NCBI GenBank assembly: GCA_903863295.1
Contig: CAIPBM010000038.1
Span: forward strand, 1 to 43,028
DNA length: 43,028 bases
Direction of reading: 5' to 3'
DNA from: an uncultured Verrucomicrobiota bacterium
GTDB taxonomy: Bacteria > Verrucomicrobiota > Verrucomicrobiia > Methylacidiphilales > UBA1321
Within the stretch, counting starts at the first letter, position 1. Every line of letters starts with the position of its first letter. Of this stretch, positions 8,733 through 16,961 are shown piece by piece. The notes under the pieces were generated by a model, which was given only the letters and a program-made list of their open reading frames with translations, was not told the origin of the DNA and searched no databases. The translations under genes and the position numbers were made by a program.

Positions 8733-9824
8733 ATGAACTATCAAGGCAAACGCTGGCGGACGATCTGGCGCAACGACGACGCAAAAGGCTCCATCGGCGT
8801 GATTGATCAACGTCTTCTGCCGCATGAATTCAAAACGCTCACCTTGAGTACGATGGAGGAATGCGCCGAGGCGATCCGCCACATGACCGTCCGCGGCGCA
8901 CCGTTGATTGGTGCGACGGCGGCTTACGGAATCTGTTTCGCGTTGCGCGACGATCCCAGCGATGCGGCCCTGGCTTCCGCCTATCAAATCCTCCATAAAA
9001 CGCGGCCCACCGCGATCAACCTGAAGTGGGCGCTCGACAAAATGCAGGCCGCGGTCGCGCCATTGCCTCCCGCCAAGCGGCTCGAAGCGGCCTATGCCCG
9101 CGCGGCTGAACTCTGCGATGAGGATGTCGCCGTGAACGAGGCCATCGGGCGCAACGGTCTTTCCATCTTCCGGGAGATTCTCGAGAAAAAGCCGGCCGGA
9201 TCGAAGTTGAATGTGCTCACCCATTGCAACGCGGGTTGGCTCGCCTGTGTCGATTGGGGCACGGCTCTCGCACCCATTTTCATGGCGCACGATGCCGGAC
9301 TCCCGGTTCATGTTTGGGTGGATGAAACGCGTCCGCGCAACCAGGGTGCCTCGCTGACGGCATGGGAACTCAATCAGCACGGCGTCCCGCATACCGTCGT
9401 CGTCGATAATGCAGGGGGACATCTCATGCAGCACGGGTTGGTCGATCTTTGCATCGTGGGCACGGACCGCACCACGGCGCATGGTGATGTCTGCAACAAG
9501 ATCGGCACCTACCTCAAAGCGCTCGCCGCCCGCGACAACGGCGTGCCCTTTTACGTGGCGCTGCCCAGTTCCACCATTGACTGGACGATCAACGACGGTC
9601 TCAAGGAAATTCCCATTGAGGAACGGAGCGCGAGCGAAGTCACGCACCTGCGCGGTAAGATGGCGGACGGTACCTTCGCTGAAATCCAGGTGACTCCCGA
9701 CGGTTCCCCCGCCTCCAACTACGGCTTCGATGTCACCCCAGCCCGGTTGGTGACGGCGCTCGTCACGGAGAAGGGGACATGCGCCGCCAGCGAAGCGGGG
9801 CTGAAAAAGTTATTTGGGAGGTAG
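8733..9824 (+). CDS. mtnA: S-methyl-5-thioribose-1-phosphate isomerase
   Basis: The methionine-salvage enzyme that converts methylthioribose-1-phosphate to methylthioribulose-1-phosphate. At 363 aa it has the usual length. Signatures are [16 protein letters not shown] (51-66), the catalytic Cys C165 in [21 protein letters not shown], and the catalytic Asp D245 in IVGTDR with the NKIGTY segment after it. These separate it from eIF2B-alpha relatives. No other methionine-salvage gene is next to it. It is followed 6 bp later by an M23 peptidase gene, so the two may share a transcript. Confidence 0.95.
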   Translation: MNYQGKRWRTIWRNDDAKGSIGVIDQRLLPHEFKTLTLSTMEECAEAIRHMTVRGAPLIGATAAYGICFALRDDPSDAALASAYQILHKTRPTAINLKWALDKMQAAVAPLPPAKRLEAAYARAAELCDEDVAVNEAIGRNGLSIFREILEKKPAGSKLNVLTHCNAGWLACVDWGTALAPIFMAHDAGLPVHVWVDETRPRNQGASLTAWELNQHGVPHTVVVDNAGGHLMQHGLVDLCIVGTDRTTAHGDVCNKIGTYLKALAARDNGVPFYVALPSSTIDWTINDGLKEIPIEERSASEVTHLRGKMADGTFAEIQVTPDGSPASNYGFDVTPARLVTALVTEKGTCAASEAGLKKLFGR

Positions 9825-9830
9825 CCGATC

Positions 9831-10544
9831 ATGGCCTCCCGCGCTCCCTATCTTCTGGCCTTGGTCGCCTGGGTGGCTGCCTTATGGTGGGGGCTCGATT
9901 GGGCCGGGCGTGCGAGGTCGTCGCCATTGGCTGTGCCAACGACCCATGTCGACTGGGGCGATTTTTTTCAGGCCAATATTCTGCCCAGTCTTCCCGTTGC
10001 GGATGAATTTGATACTCCCTTGCGTCCGCCGAATGGTGCGGGGGCCGTCGTCTCCTTTCCCTATTTGGAAGAGGGACACTTGGGCGAGGACTGGACCACA
10101 GCCAAGGGTGATGCTGCGCTCGGCGAACCGGTCTATAGTGTCGCCGATGGGTGGGTAGCGGTGGCGCAGGATTTTGAAAACGCGTGGGGCAAAGTCGTCT
10201 TCATTTGTTACCGGCTTCCGGAGAAGCGCTACCCGCCTTTTGTCGAGGTGATGTATTCCCAGTTGCAGACCATGAGCGTCACGGCAGGGCAATTTGTGAA
10301 GCGTGGCCAGCAAATTGGCACGGTGGGCAACGCAAACGGAACCTATCCGAACAAGGCACACCTGCATTGGGAAGTTCGCTCCATGGTGGGACTTGGTGTG
10401 GGCGCGGGTTTCGATGCGCGGCATGACAACCGGATGGGGCCGAGTGAATTTCTTGCCGCTCATCGGGGCGATCGGTTCAAGGAGCCGCTGCAACAGAAAG
10501 TGCTGACACCTGCGGAGCGTGAAGGCTGGGGCACCGATTACTAG
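9831..10544 (+). CDS. M23-family metallopeptidase (LytM-like), membrane-anchored
   Basis: A 237-aa protein with one N-terminal hydrophobic segment (7-25), then a LytM/M23 domain. Zinc-binding residues are visible: H83 and D87 in HLGED, and H179 in the AHLHWEV motif (H177 is the catalytic His). The GxxVxxxxxG-type turn is present near 150-170 (VKRGQQIGTVGN). Family members cut peptidoglycan cross-links or act as envelope scaffolds, and an intact Zn site favours active hydrolase. The following convergent gap carries a REP-like doublet. Confidence 0.85.
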   Translation: MASRAPYLLALVAWVAALWWGLDWAGRARSSPLAVPTTHVDWGDFFQANILPSLPVADEFDTPLRPPNGAGAVVSFPYLEEGHLGEDWTTAKGDAALGEPVYSVADGWVAVAQDFENAWGKVVFICYRLPEKRYPPFVEVMYSQLQTMSVTAGQFVKRGQQIGTVGNANGTYPNKAHLHWEVRSMVGLGVGAGFDARHDNRMGPSEFLAAHRGDRFKEPLQQKVLTPAEREGWGTDY

Positions 10545-10554
10545 GATTTTTCTC

Positions 10555-10622
10555 CTGTAGCGGTGGTCTATGACCGTCGTGCCTTTTGCCCATTCGGCAA
10601 CGGTCATAGACCGCCGCTACAG
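10555..10622. repeat. REP/BIME-like doublet with GTAG foot
   Basis: Two inverted units at 10555-10577 and 10600-10622, complementary over 22 of 23 positions, separated by 22 nt. Each unit starts with GTAG and then folds alone into an 8-bp hairpin with a TAT-type loop (right unit CGGCGGTC-TAT-GACCGTCG when read on the minus strand). This matches the layout of REP sequences recognised by RAYT (TnpA-REP) transposases. It sits between converging genes. Related copies are at 26655-26721 and 40725-40750. Confidence 0.85.
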
Positions 10623-10635
10623 GGATGACATTTCC

Positions 10636-11994
10636 TTAAAACGTCAGGCCGAATTGTGCGCCGATCACCACGGCATTGGGAATGTTTCCGGTACCGCCGG
10701 GCCGGACAATATACTGGATGTCAGGCTGGGCGTAGGCGAAGTCGGTGACCTGGACGCGATAGCCGAGTTCGAGATCGATTTCCGTCGTCGGTAATGCCCC
10801 GGAAGCCAAGCTCACCGAGGCGGCGTAATCGTTGCTAAGTTCGCCGTAGATCACGCCGAAGATGCTCATGTCCTTGGGACGGCCCGGAACCAATCCCTGA
10901 TAAATCGCACCGCCGCTGAGCTGAAAGGGCAGGATCGAGATGTTCGGTTGAGGCGAGTAGGTGACCGTGCCGAAAAGAGTCAGGCCAACATCGCTGCCGG
11001 GAGTTTCCCGGTAAACCATTTGGTCCGCATGCGCGTAGAAGCCATAGGAAATGCGCGCCTCCTCCGTCGTGCCAAATTGCGAGTAGTTCGAGTTCGACCA
11101 ATAACCGCCGATGAAATAGTGGCCGGGCAAGCCCTGAACCGTGGGAGTTTTGACAACATCCTTGGCCTCGCTCCGTTTCGTTTGAACCGTTTGCACCGGC
11201 TGCTTGTCGAATTCCGGCGTCCAGCCGAATTGTTGCACGACGATGGGGCCATCCGTTCCGTTGATGGCGAAGTTCACGCCGTGGCGGTTCGGATTATGAA
11301 TCTGGTCGGAGACCTCGAAAATTCCGGTCATGACATTGAATTCCGGGGTCGGATCAAAGCGCAGTCGCGCACCCCAGCTCGCAAAGGGATAAGTCGCGAA
11401 ACGGGTATCGTCGATGACAGCCCGGATCTGTCCGTCGATGCCATTGCCGACATAGTAGCCGTAGAGCGGAGAGGTGGCGAAATCGTCGCCCGGGCTGAGC
11501 CTTCCGATTTTGATCGAGCCGACATCATTGAGAAACTTCTGCTCCAGCGTCACGTTGTAGAGAAAAATGGTCTGCCCGCCGTAAATTTCCACGGGATCGT
11601 AAATGCTGCCGACCTCGGTTTGCACCGTATCGCCGAGGCGGTCAATGCCGTTGAGATTGATCGTGGCCCCATGCCAGTCGACAAGCTTTTGCATGTCGAA
11701 GGTCAGGCCGAAGTTCACATCCTGGGAATATTTCGGCCCGGTTTGACTGATGCCACCGGCGGCATTGCTCGCGACGATGGAGGTGTAGAAGACGTAGGGC
11801 GTCACGCCCTCGTTGATGAGTTCAGTCCGCAAGCCGCCCCAGTCGCCGGTGAGATAGGCTCCGTGGGCCCAGGTGGAGGTGTCGCCCAGCGACGCAGACT
11901 GAAGATCTGTACCAGCGGTGGCGAAAAAAAATGAACCGAGCCAGGCCGCGACGAACAGGCTCCAGCCAGTTAGGGGAGTCCGCAGTTTGCTCAT
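10636..11994 (-). CDS. Carbohydrate-selective porin, OprB family
   Basis: A 452-aa outer-membrane beta-barrel. It begins with a signal peptide (1-27, MSKLRTPLTG then a hydrophobic stretch). The OprB hallmark TGDWGGLRTEL lies at 49-59, followed by long alternating hydrophobic/polar strands and a C-terminal Phe (GLTF) as expected for BAM targeting. The frame stays open 219 nt further upstream, but that part is Arg-rich and out of character, so I take the ATG at 11994. It overlaps the stop codon of the DedA-rhodanese gene by 4 bp, so it is translationally coupled and last in the operon. The family passes sugars across the outer membrane; substrate not determined. Confidence 0.88.
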   Translation of the reverse strand: MSKLRTPLTGWSLFVAAWLGSFFFATAGTDLQSASLGDTSTWAHGAYLTGDWGGLRTELINEGVTPYVFYTSIVASNAAGGISQTGPKYSQDVNFGLTFDMQKLVDWHGATINLNGIDRLGDTVQTEVGSIYDPVEIYGGQTIFLYNVTLEQKFLNDVGSIKIGRLSPGDDFATSPLYGYYVGNGIDGQIRAVIDDTRFATYPFASWGARLRFDPTPEFNVMTGIFEVSDQIHNPNRHGVNFAINGTDGPIVVQQFGWTPEFDKQPVQTVQTKRSEAKDVVKTPTVQGLPGHYFIGGYWSNSNYSQFGTTEEARISYGFYAHADQMVYRETPGSDVGLTLFGTVTYSPQPNISILPFQLSGGAIYQGLVPGRPKDMSIFGVIYGELSNDYAASVSLASGALPTTEIDLELGYRVQVTDFAYAQPDIQYIVRPGGTGNIPNAVVIGAQFGLTF

Positions 11995-12950
11995 CGCGTC
12001 GGGGGCACAGCCAAGGTTGATGTGGGAAAACCGCGGGCGATCCAACCGTCGAGACCGCCGCGCAAAGGGCGGGCATCGACCGCGCCATGCTGCCGCAGAA
12101 TTTCGGCGATGGAGACAGCGCCCTGGTCTTCCGGGCAATCGCAATAAACGATGATCGGTTTGTCGAGCTTGAGTTCGTTCAACCGTTCCACCAATGCCCC
12201 GTAAGGAATCCATTGCGCGTGGGCCAAAATGCGGGGCTCGACCTGCACGTTGACCTCATGCCGGATATCGAGCACGGTGAGGTCTTCTCCCGCATCAAGC
12301 CGGCGCTTCAATTCATCAATACTGACGCCGCGCTGCAGGGTTTCGCGCATCGACTTCAGATAGCGTGAGCGGTCGATGTAACGCCAAAGGCAAACAGCGA
12401 TGATCAGGAAGCCGCAAATCCAGGGCAGGTAGGGGATCATCGAGTAGGCCTGTTCCTCCAACGAAGCGAAACTCTTTTGCAAGTAGGCCCCGATGATCAG
12501 CGGAACCAGCGCCCAGACGGTCGCACCGACGCCATCGTAAAGAACAAAGGCCACGAGTGGGACCTGGGTAATTCCAGATAGAGGTGTGGCCAGCAGGCTC
12601 AACCCGGGAACGAATTTCGAGAAGAGCAACGTCCTGGCTCCGAGCCGGGCGAAAACGATCTTGGTCTGGCTGACGCAGGTGTCCGGTTTCCAGGAAATGC
12701 GACACATCAGATGCAGCACCTGCACGCCGCGTGTGCGCCCGATGCCATACCAGATAAGATCAGCCAATAAGGCCGCGCAAACCGCGACGACCACGCAGCT
12801 TGGCAGACCGAGGTCTCCTGAGGCGACCAAGGCTCCCGCCGCGAGCAACGCCGGGAAGGCAGGAATCGGCACGCCGATCTGCTCCATAAAAACGCAGGTG
12901 AAGAGACCGGCGTAGCCGAAATCCCACCAAGCATGCGGCGAATGAGTCAT
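11991..12950 (-). CDS. DedA-family membrane protein fused to a rhodanese domain
   Basis: A 319-aa fusion. Residues 10-190 are a DedA/VTT (SNARE-associated) domain: VFMEQIGVPIPAFPALLAAGAL near the start and FSKFVPGLSLLATPLSG at 110-126, with the conserved Arg/Pro/Gly pattern of lipid-flippase-like proteins. Residues 205-312 are a cytoplasmic rhodanese domain with candidate catalytic C270 in VYCDCPEDQGA. The loop after the Cys is CPEDQGA and differs from the usual CRxGxR, a form known from other DedA-rhodanese fusions. The gene overlaps the OprB gene by 4 bp and follows the GST gene by 51 bp. A link between lipid scrambling or export and sulfur or redox handling is a guess. Confidence 0.85.
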   Translation of the reverse strand: MTHSPHAWWDFGYAGLFTCVFMEQIGVPIPAFPALLAAGALVASGDLGLPSCVVVAVCAALLADLIWYGIGRTRGVQVLHLMCRISWKPDTCVSQTKIVFARLGARTLLFSKFVPGLSLLATPLSGITQVPLVAFVLYDGVGATVWALVPLIIGAYLQKSFASLEEQAYSMIPYLPWICGFLIIAVCLWRYIDRSRYLKSMRETLQRGVSIDELKRRLDAGEDLTVLDIRHEVNVQVEPRILAHAQWIPYGALVERLNELKLDKPIIVYCDCPEDQGAVSIAEILRQHGAVDARPLRGGLDGWIARGFPTSTLAVPPTR

Positions 12951-13001
12951 GGCGGATTCCGTCTTAAATCGCCCTGACGCTTTTGGCGAGAAACAATGGA
13001 G

Positions 13002-13949
13002 TCAGGTCGAGCTCAAGTGGGCACGGCCATGAGGTTGAGCCCAATCCAGCGCGGGACCGATCGGGACGATGCGGGTCGGATTGATATCGTCGTGGGTGTA
13101 GTAATAATGACGCTTGATGTGGTCGAAGTTCACCGTCGCGGCAATGCCGGGCTGTTGATAGAGATCGAGGAGATAACCGTGCAAATTCGGGTAATCGATG
13201 ATGCGGCGCACGTTGCACTTGAAGTGGCCATGATAGACCGAGTCAAAGCGAACCAGCGTGCAAAAGAGCCGCCAATCGGTCTCCACGATGCGGTTTCCAA
13301 AAAGGTAACGGCTTGTGGCGAGCCGGGCTTCCAGTTGATCCAGCGCGGCGAAGAGTTCCGTGCAGGCCTGCTCATAGCTCGTCTGGCTGGTCGCGAAACC
13401 TGATTCGTAGACACCGTTGTTGATCTTTTCGTAAATGAAAGCGGAGAGTTTGTCCTGCTCGGCGGCGATGTCCCTGGGGAAGAGTTCGATGCGGCTCTTG
13501 GCGAGCGGGGCAAACACATCGTTGAACATGCGGCAGATATCGTCCTCGTTATTATTGACGATGCGGCGCATGCGCTTGTCCCACAGGACAGGCACGGTGA
13601 CGCGACCCTGAAAATGGGGGTTGGTTGCCAGATAGGCTTCGCTTAAGTAGGCAAAGCCGTTGAGCGGATCATGGCTATATCCCGGCCCATCGCGGAATGC
13701 CCAGCCCTTGTCGTCGCGAATCGGATCGATCATGGACACGCTGATGGCCTGGTCGAGTCCCTGCAGATTGCGCACGATCAAGGTGCGGCTGGCCCAGGGA
13801 CAGGCGAGGCAAACGTAGAGATGATACCGTCCCGGCTCCACGGCATAGGGCGTGGAGCCATCAGCAGAGACCCAATCTCGAAACGCGTCTTCCTGCCGCT
13901 CGAAGGAACCGTCCGCCGATTGTTCTTCAGGAAATTGGGGTGCGCTCAT
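13002..13949 (-). CDS. Glutathionyl-hydroquinone reductase (Xi-class GST, YqjG/EcM4)
   Basis: A 315-aa thiol transferase that reduces glutathionylated hydroquinones. The N-terminal thioredoxin fold carries the active-site CPWASRT with C50 (LACPWASR), and the SMIDPIRDDKGWAF segment follows; the helical GST C domain runs from about 150. These are the Xi-class landmarks. The frame continues to 14006, but that would overlap the DoxX gene. The ATG at 13949 has GGAGA 7 nt upstream and clears DoxX, so I use it. The DoxX gene ends 25 bp upstream and pirin precedes that, so it lies in a redox/quinone operon. Confidence 0.92.
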   Translation of the reverse strand: MSAPQFPEEQSADGSFERQEDAFRDWVSADGSTPYAVEPGRYHLYVCLACPWASRTLIVRNLQGLDQAISVSMIDPIRDDKGWAFRDGPGYSHDPLNGFAYLSEAYLATNPHFQGRVTVPVLWDKRMRRIVNNNEDDICRMFNDVFAPLAKSRIELFPRDIAAEQDKLSAFIYEKINNGVYESGFATSQTSYEQACTELFAALDQLEARLATSRYLFGNRIVETDWRLFCTLVRFDSVYHGHFKCNVRRIIDYPNLHGYLLDLYQQPGIAATVNFDHIKRHYYYTHDDINPTRIVPIGPALDWAQPHGRAHLSST

Positions 13950-13974
13950 GGTCAAGGTCTCCAGCCACTCGAAC

Positions 13975-14430
13975 TCAGGCTGTCTTCTCCGCCACCACCT
14001 GGTCAACGGAAAAGCGTCCGGCGCCTTGGGCGATTAACGCCAGCACAATGCCGAAAATGAGCAGACAATACTCGATGCCTTCCCCTTTCTGGGCGCCAAA
14101 CCAGTTCATGAAGAAGCCGTTGGGCCAAAGCACGGTGGTGACGACGAGGAAATTAACGCCAAGGGCCAGCGCCGAAATCCGGGTCAAGAAGCCGAAGACC
14201 AGGGCAACGGGTGCAAGGAATTCGGTCAACACGGGCAGCAATGCAATGGGGTAAGGCAGGCCCATTTTTCCGGTGAAGAAGGCCATTGTTCCCTCAAACC
14301 CGTAGCCGCCGAACCAGCCGAGCATTTTCTGGGCACCGTGGGGAAACACGACCACGGCCAGGGAGAGTCGCAGGAAGAGCGGGGCAAAGGTGCCCGAGGT
14401 GACAGTGAGCAGATGTAATAATTTTTTCAT
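13975..14430 (-). CDS. DoxX-family membrane protein (YqjF-like)
   Basis: A 151-aa protein with four hydrophobic segments and the DoxX features FPHGAQKMLGWFGGYG (29-44) and FLAPVALVFGFLTR (71-84). DoxX proteins are small quinone-linked or redox-stress membrane proteins, and the E. coli YqjF homologue sits beside yqjG. It lies 26 bp downstream of pirin and 25 bp upstream of the GST gene, in one operon. Catalytic activity is unknown. Confidence 0.9.
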   Translation of the reverse strand: MKKLLHLLTVTSGTFAPLFLRLSLAVVVFPHGAQKMLGWFGGYGFEGTMAFFTGKMGLPYPIALLPVLTEFLAPVALVFGFLTRISALALGVNFLVVTTVLWPNGFFMNWFGAQKGEGIEYCLLIFGIVLALIAQGAGRFSVDQVVAEKTA

Positions 14431-14456
14431 GGGGTAGTTGGAGTTGGTGGGGTTGG

Positions 14457-15152
14457 TTAGTTGAGATCGAAGAAAAGGAAATGGGCCGTATCGGCCGTGG
14501 AAATCGTCAGCGCCTCCGTTTGCGAAATGGCGGCAGCATCCCCGGCGGCGAGGCGGTTGCCATTTACCTCGAGTTCGCCTTCGATGAGCTGGAGCCAGCC
14601 ATTGCGGTTCTCCGCGAAGACATGCTTCAGGCTTTCGCCCTTCTTCAGTTTGGCGACGTAAAGGTCGGCGTCCTGGTTGATCGGGATTGAGCCGTCGCGT
14701 CCCGTCTTCGAGGTGATGAGGTGCAGCCTGCCAGCCTCAACCTTGGCGAACGATTTTTCGGCGTAGCCCGGCTTGGCATTCTTCACATCGGGCATGATCC
14801 AGATTTGGAGCAGGTGAACCGGCTCCGTGTGGGATTCGTTGATTTCGCTGTGCTGGATGCCGGTTCCCGCGGTGATGCGCTGGACATCGCCGCCGCGCAT
14901 GACGGCCGTGTTGCCCATGGAATCGCGGTGACGTAGCGCGCCGTCGACGACGTAGGTGATGATTTCCATGTCGCGATGCGGATGCATCCCGAAGCCCATC
15001 TTGGGCGCGACGTAGTCCTCGTTGATGACTCGGAGGGCGCGGAAGTTGGTGTGCGCCGGATCGTAGTAATCGGCGAAGCTGAAGGTGTGGTAGGAGTCGA
15101 GCCAGCCATGGTTGGCGTGGCCCCGTTCATTGGATTTGCGGATCTGGATCAT
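14457..15152 (-). CDS. Pirin family protein (YhhW/YhaK-like bicupin)
   Basis: A 231-aa bicupin. The N-terminal cupin keeps the metal ligands H57, H59, H101 and E103 (MHPHRDME and IQHSEINES), at the same positions as E. coli YhhW. YhhW has quercetin 2,3-dioxygenase activity in vitro; the natural substrate of most pirins is unclear. The C-terminal cupin lacks such ligands, as is normal. It is the first gene of a reverse-strand operon and is divergent from the LysR gene, a neighbourhood that E. coli also keeps (yhaK beside yhaJ). Confidence 0.93.
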   Translation of the reverse strand: MIQIRKSNERGHANHGWLDSYHTFSFADYYDPAHTNFRALRVINEDYVAPKMGFGMHPHRDMEIITYVVDGALRHRDSMGNTAVMRGGDVQRITAGTGIQHSEINESHTEPVHLLQIWIMPDVKNAKPGYAEKSFAKVEAGRLHLITSKTGRDGSIPINQDADLYVAKLKKGESLKHVFAENRNGWLQLIEGELEVNGNRLAAGDAAAISQTEALTISTADTAHFLFFDLN

Positions 15153-15220
15153 ATGGTTTCTTTCGTTGCTTTACCTAACCGCGGAATGGGCCAAACGCCA
15201 AAGACGATGTTGCTTGGCTC

Positions 15221-15241
15221 AGCATGCCTTTCGGGTATGCT
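15221..15241. promoter_or_regulatory. Candidate LysR binding site (interrupted dyad with T-N11-A)
   Basis: AGCATGCC at 15221-15228 and GGTATGCT at 15234-15241 form an inverted repeat with one mismatch around TTTCG. T15225 and A15237 have exactly 11 bases between them, giving the T-N11-A core typical of LysR-type regulators. The site lies 7 bp before the LysR start codon and within the 95-bp divergent gap with pirin. It is a plausible autoregulatory site; binding itself is inferred. Confidence 0.55.
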
Positions 15242-15247
15242 CGCGCC

Positions 15248-16138
15248 ATGGAACTCCGGCACCTGCGCTATTTCGTCGTCGTGGCGGAGGAGCAGAACGT
15301 CACGCGCGCGGCGGCCCGGCTCCATGTTTCCCAGCCCCCGCTGAGTCGGCAGATTCGTGACCTGGAAGAGGAACTCGGCGTCGAGTTGTTCTGGCGCACG
15401 GCCAAGTCGCTCGCGCTGACGGAAGCGGGGAAGATTTTTCTCATCGAGGTGCGGGCTGTTCTGCTCCGGGTCGACCAGGCCGTGGAAGCGGTACGGGCCG
15501 TCGCCAGCACGAATCGCGGCACGCTGCATGTGGGCTACGCGCCTTCGCTCACGGTCAAGCTGCTCCCGCTGACGCTGAGAATCTTTGAGCGCGAGCATCC
15601 CGGCGTCCGCGTCTCCCTGCACGATCTCTCCACGGAGGAATGCATTGAGCGGCTTGCCAACGGCAAGATCGATCTCGCGCTCACGGTGCGGCCCCCGGCT
15701 TCCCGGATGCGCGGGCTGACTTTCGAGAAACTCGCCACCTATCCGATCCGTTGCGCGGTGGCCTCGACGCATCGCTTGGCGGGCAGGCGTGCGGTGCCGA
15801 TGGCGGAGTTGAAAGGGGAACGGTTCATCGTCTACTCGCAGAAGGAGTACCCGGAATACTGCGAGGCCTTGAGAGACCTTTTCCGCCCCTTCGGCTTTGA
15901 ACCGCGCATCGGGGGAGAATATGAAGGCGTCACCGGATTGATCGCGGCGGTGGAGGCCGGGCAGGGGATTGCCATCGTGTCGGCTTCGCTGGCCTGCCTG
16001 ACGGGGGAGCGGCTCAAGCTCCTGCCGTTGAAGCCCGCGCTGGTTCCATTTCTCGTTGGCGCGGCGATGGCGAAGAAGGGATCAAAACTGGCGCAAGGTT
16101 TTGTTGCTGCGGCTAAGCAGGCCGCGCAGGAAGAATAG
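15248..16138 (+). CDS. LysR-family transcriptional regulator (YhaJ-like position)
   Basis: A 296-aa regulator. The N-terminal winged helix-turn-helix is clear (MELRHLRYFVVVAEEQNVTRAAARLHVSQPPLSRQIRDLE..., 1-60), and the LysR substrate-binding domain spans about 88-290 (GTLHVGYAPS...). The ATG at 15248 gives the standard LysR N terminus; an upstream in-frame ATG at 15224 would add eight non-homologous residues and run through the candidate operator. The gene diverges from the pirin-DoxX-GST operon, which it probably controls. In E. coli, YhaJ occupies the same place and answers to dinitrotoluene-derived aromatics. Effector here unknown. Confidence 0.92.
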   Translation: MELRHLRYFVVVAEEQNVTRAAARLHVSQPPLSRQIRDLEEELGVELFWRTAKSLALTEAGKIFLIEVRAVLLRVDQAVEAVRAVASTNRGTLHVGYAPSLTVKLLPLTLRIFEREHPGVRVSLHDLSTEECIERLANGKIDLALTVRPPASRMRGLTFEKLATYPIRCAVASTHRLAGRRAVPMAELKGERFIVYSQKEYPEYCEALRDLFRPFGFEPRIGGEYEGVTGLIAAVEAGQGIAIVSASLACLTGERLKLLPLKPALVPFLVGAAMAKKGSKLAQGFVAAAKQAAQEE

Positions 16139-16163
16139 GTAGCCGCCACTGAGATAATCTCTC

Positions 16164-16298
16164 GCTCCCAAGTTTTACTTGGGAGCGCTTCCTGTTCCCC
16201 GCGAAATTTCATTTCGCGCTGATCTTCGCAGGACTGCGGCTGAGGGATCGGCCATGAAATGGCCTCCACAAGGGCGTTCCCAAGTACAACTTGGGAAC
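16164..16298. repeat. Array of four hairpins, GTTCCCAAGT type plus TGAAA/TTTCA-loop type
   Basis: Four perfect hairpins in a row: GCTCCCAAGT / ACTTGGGAGC at 16164-16186; CGCGAAA-TTTCA-TTTCGCG at 16200-16218; GGCCA-TGAAA-TGGCC at 16250-16264; GTTCCCAAGT / ACTTGGGAAC at 16276-16298. The order is long, short, short, long, so the array is nearly mirror-symmetric. The outer hairpins differ by one paired base change. The inner loops TTTCA and TGAAA are complements and match the short hairpins of the elements at 22195 and 33373. It fills the gap between the LysR and phosphoribosyltransferase genes. Confidence 0.8.
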
Positions 16299-16361
16299 GA
16301 GGAGAAAGATATCGATAGCTCAGACTTGTCGAAGGGCCGGTTCGGCTCTTTGCTCTTGAGC

Positions 16362-16904
16362 ATGCCTCCCGGTCGCATCCTCATTTCCCAGGCGAAACTC
16401 CGCGCCCGCGTCCGGGAACTGGGAGTGACCATCTCGCGCCATTATCGGCGACACTTGCCGCCGGGAGAGAAGCCGCTCTTTCTCGGTGTGATGAATGGCG
16501 CACTCTTCTTTTTCACCGATCTCCTTCGCGCCGTCGACCTGGACGATGTCGAAATTTCAACGCTGCGGGTGTCCAGCTATGCTGGAACCCAAAGCGCCGG
16601 GACTCTCCGCGGACTCAAGGCCTTGGGCGACTCCTTCAACGGGCGTCACGTTCTCATCGTCGACGACATCCTCGACACGGGCCTCACCCTCTCCGCCCTG
16701 GTCACGCGCCTCAAGGAACTCGGTGCCGCCGACGTGAAGACCTGCATTCTGCTTGAGAAACGCCGCAAGCATGACGTCCCGATCAAGCCGGACTGGCTCG
16801 GCTTCAAGATCGAGGATGAATTTGTGGTCGGGTATGGGCTGGATTTGGATGGGAAATATCGTGCATTGAAGCAGATTCGAGTATTGAAGACACCGGATCA
16901 ATAG
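16362..16904 (+). CDS. hpt: Hypoxanthine(-guanine) phosphoribosyltransferase
   Basis: A 180-aa purine-salvage enzyme that joins PRPP to hypoxanthine or guanine. The PRPP-binding loop VLIVDDILDTGLTL is at 97-110, the GVMNGALFF loop at 42-50, and the purine-contacting KPDWLGFKIEDEFVVGYGLD segment at 142-161. The length matches bacterial Hpt. The frame runs up to 16179 through the repeat array, so I take the ATG at 16362, where homology begins; no strong ribosome-binding site is visible. A pyrR-like role is less likely, because the C-terminal segment is Hpt-like. Confidence 0.92.
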   Translation: MPPGRILISQAKLRARVRELGVTISRHYRRHLPPGEKPLFLGVMNGALFFFTDLLRAVDLDDVEISTLRVSSYAGTQSAGTLRGLKALGDSFNGRHVLIVDDILDTGLTLSALVTRLKELGAADVKTCILLEKRRKHDVPIKPDWLGFKIEDEFVVGYGLDLDGKYRALKQIRVLKTPDQ

Positions 16905-16961
16905 AGCCTCCCGCCCGCAACGCAATCTTGCCCTCCCGGCCAGATACGCCATAATAGGGGG

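Noticed and set aside
11995-12213. N-terminal extension of the OprB frame
   Set aside because: The added residues are Arg-rich and lie inside the rhodanese coding sequence; the signal peptide begins at the ATG at 11994.
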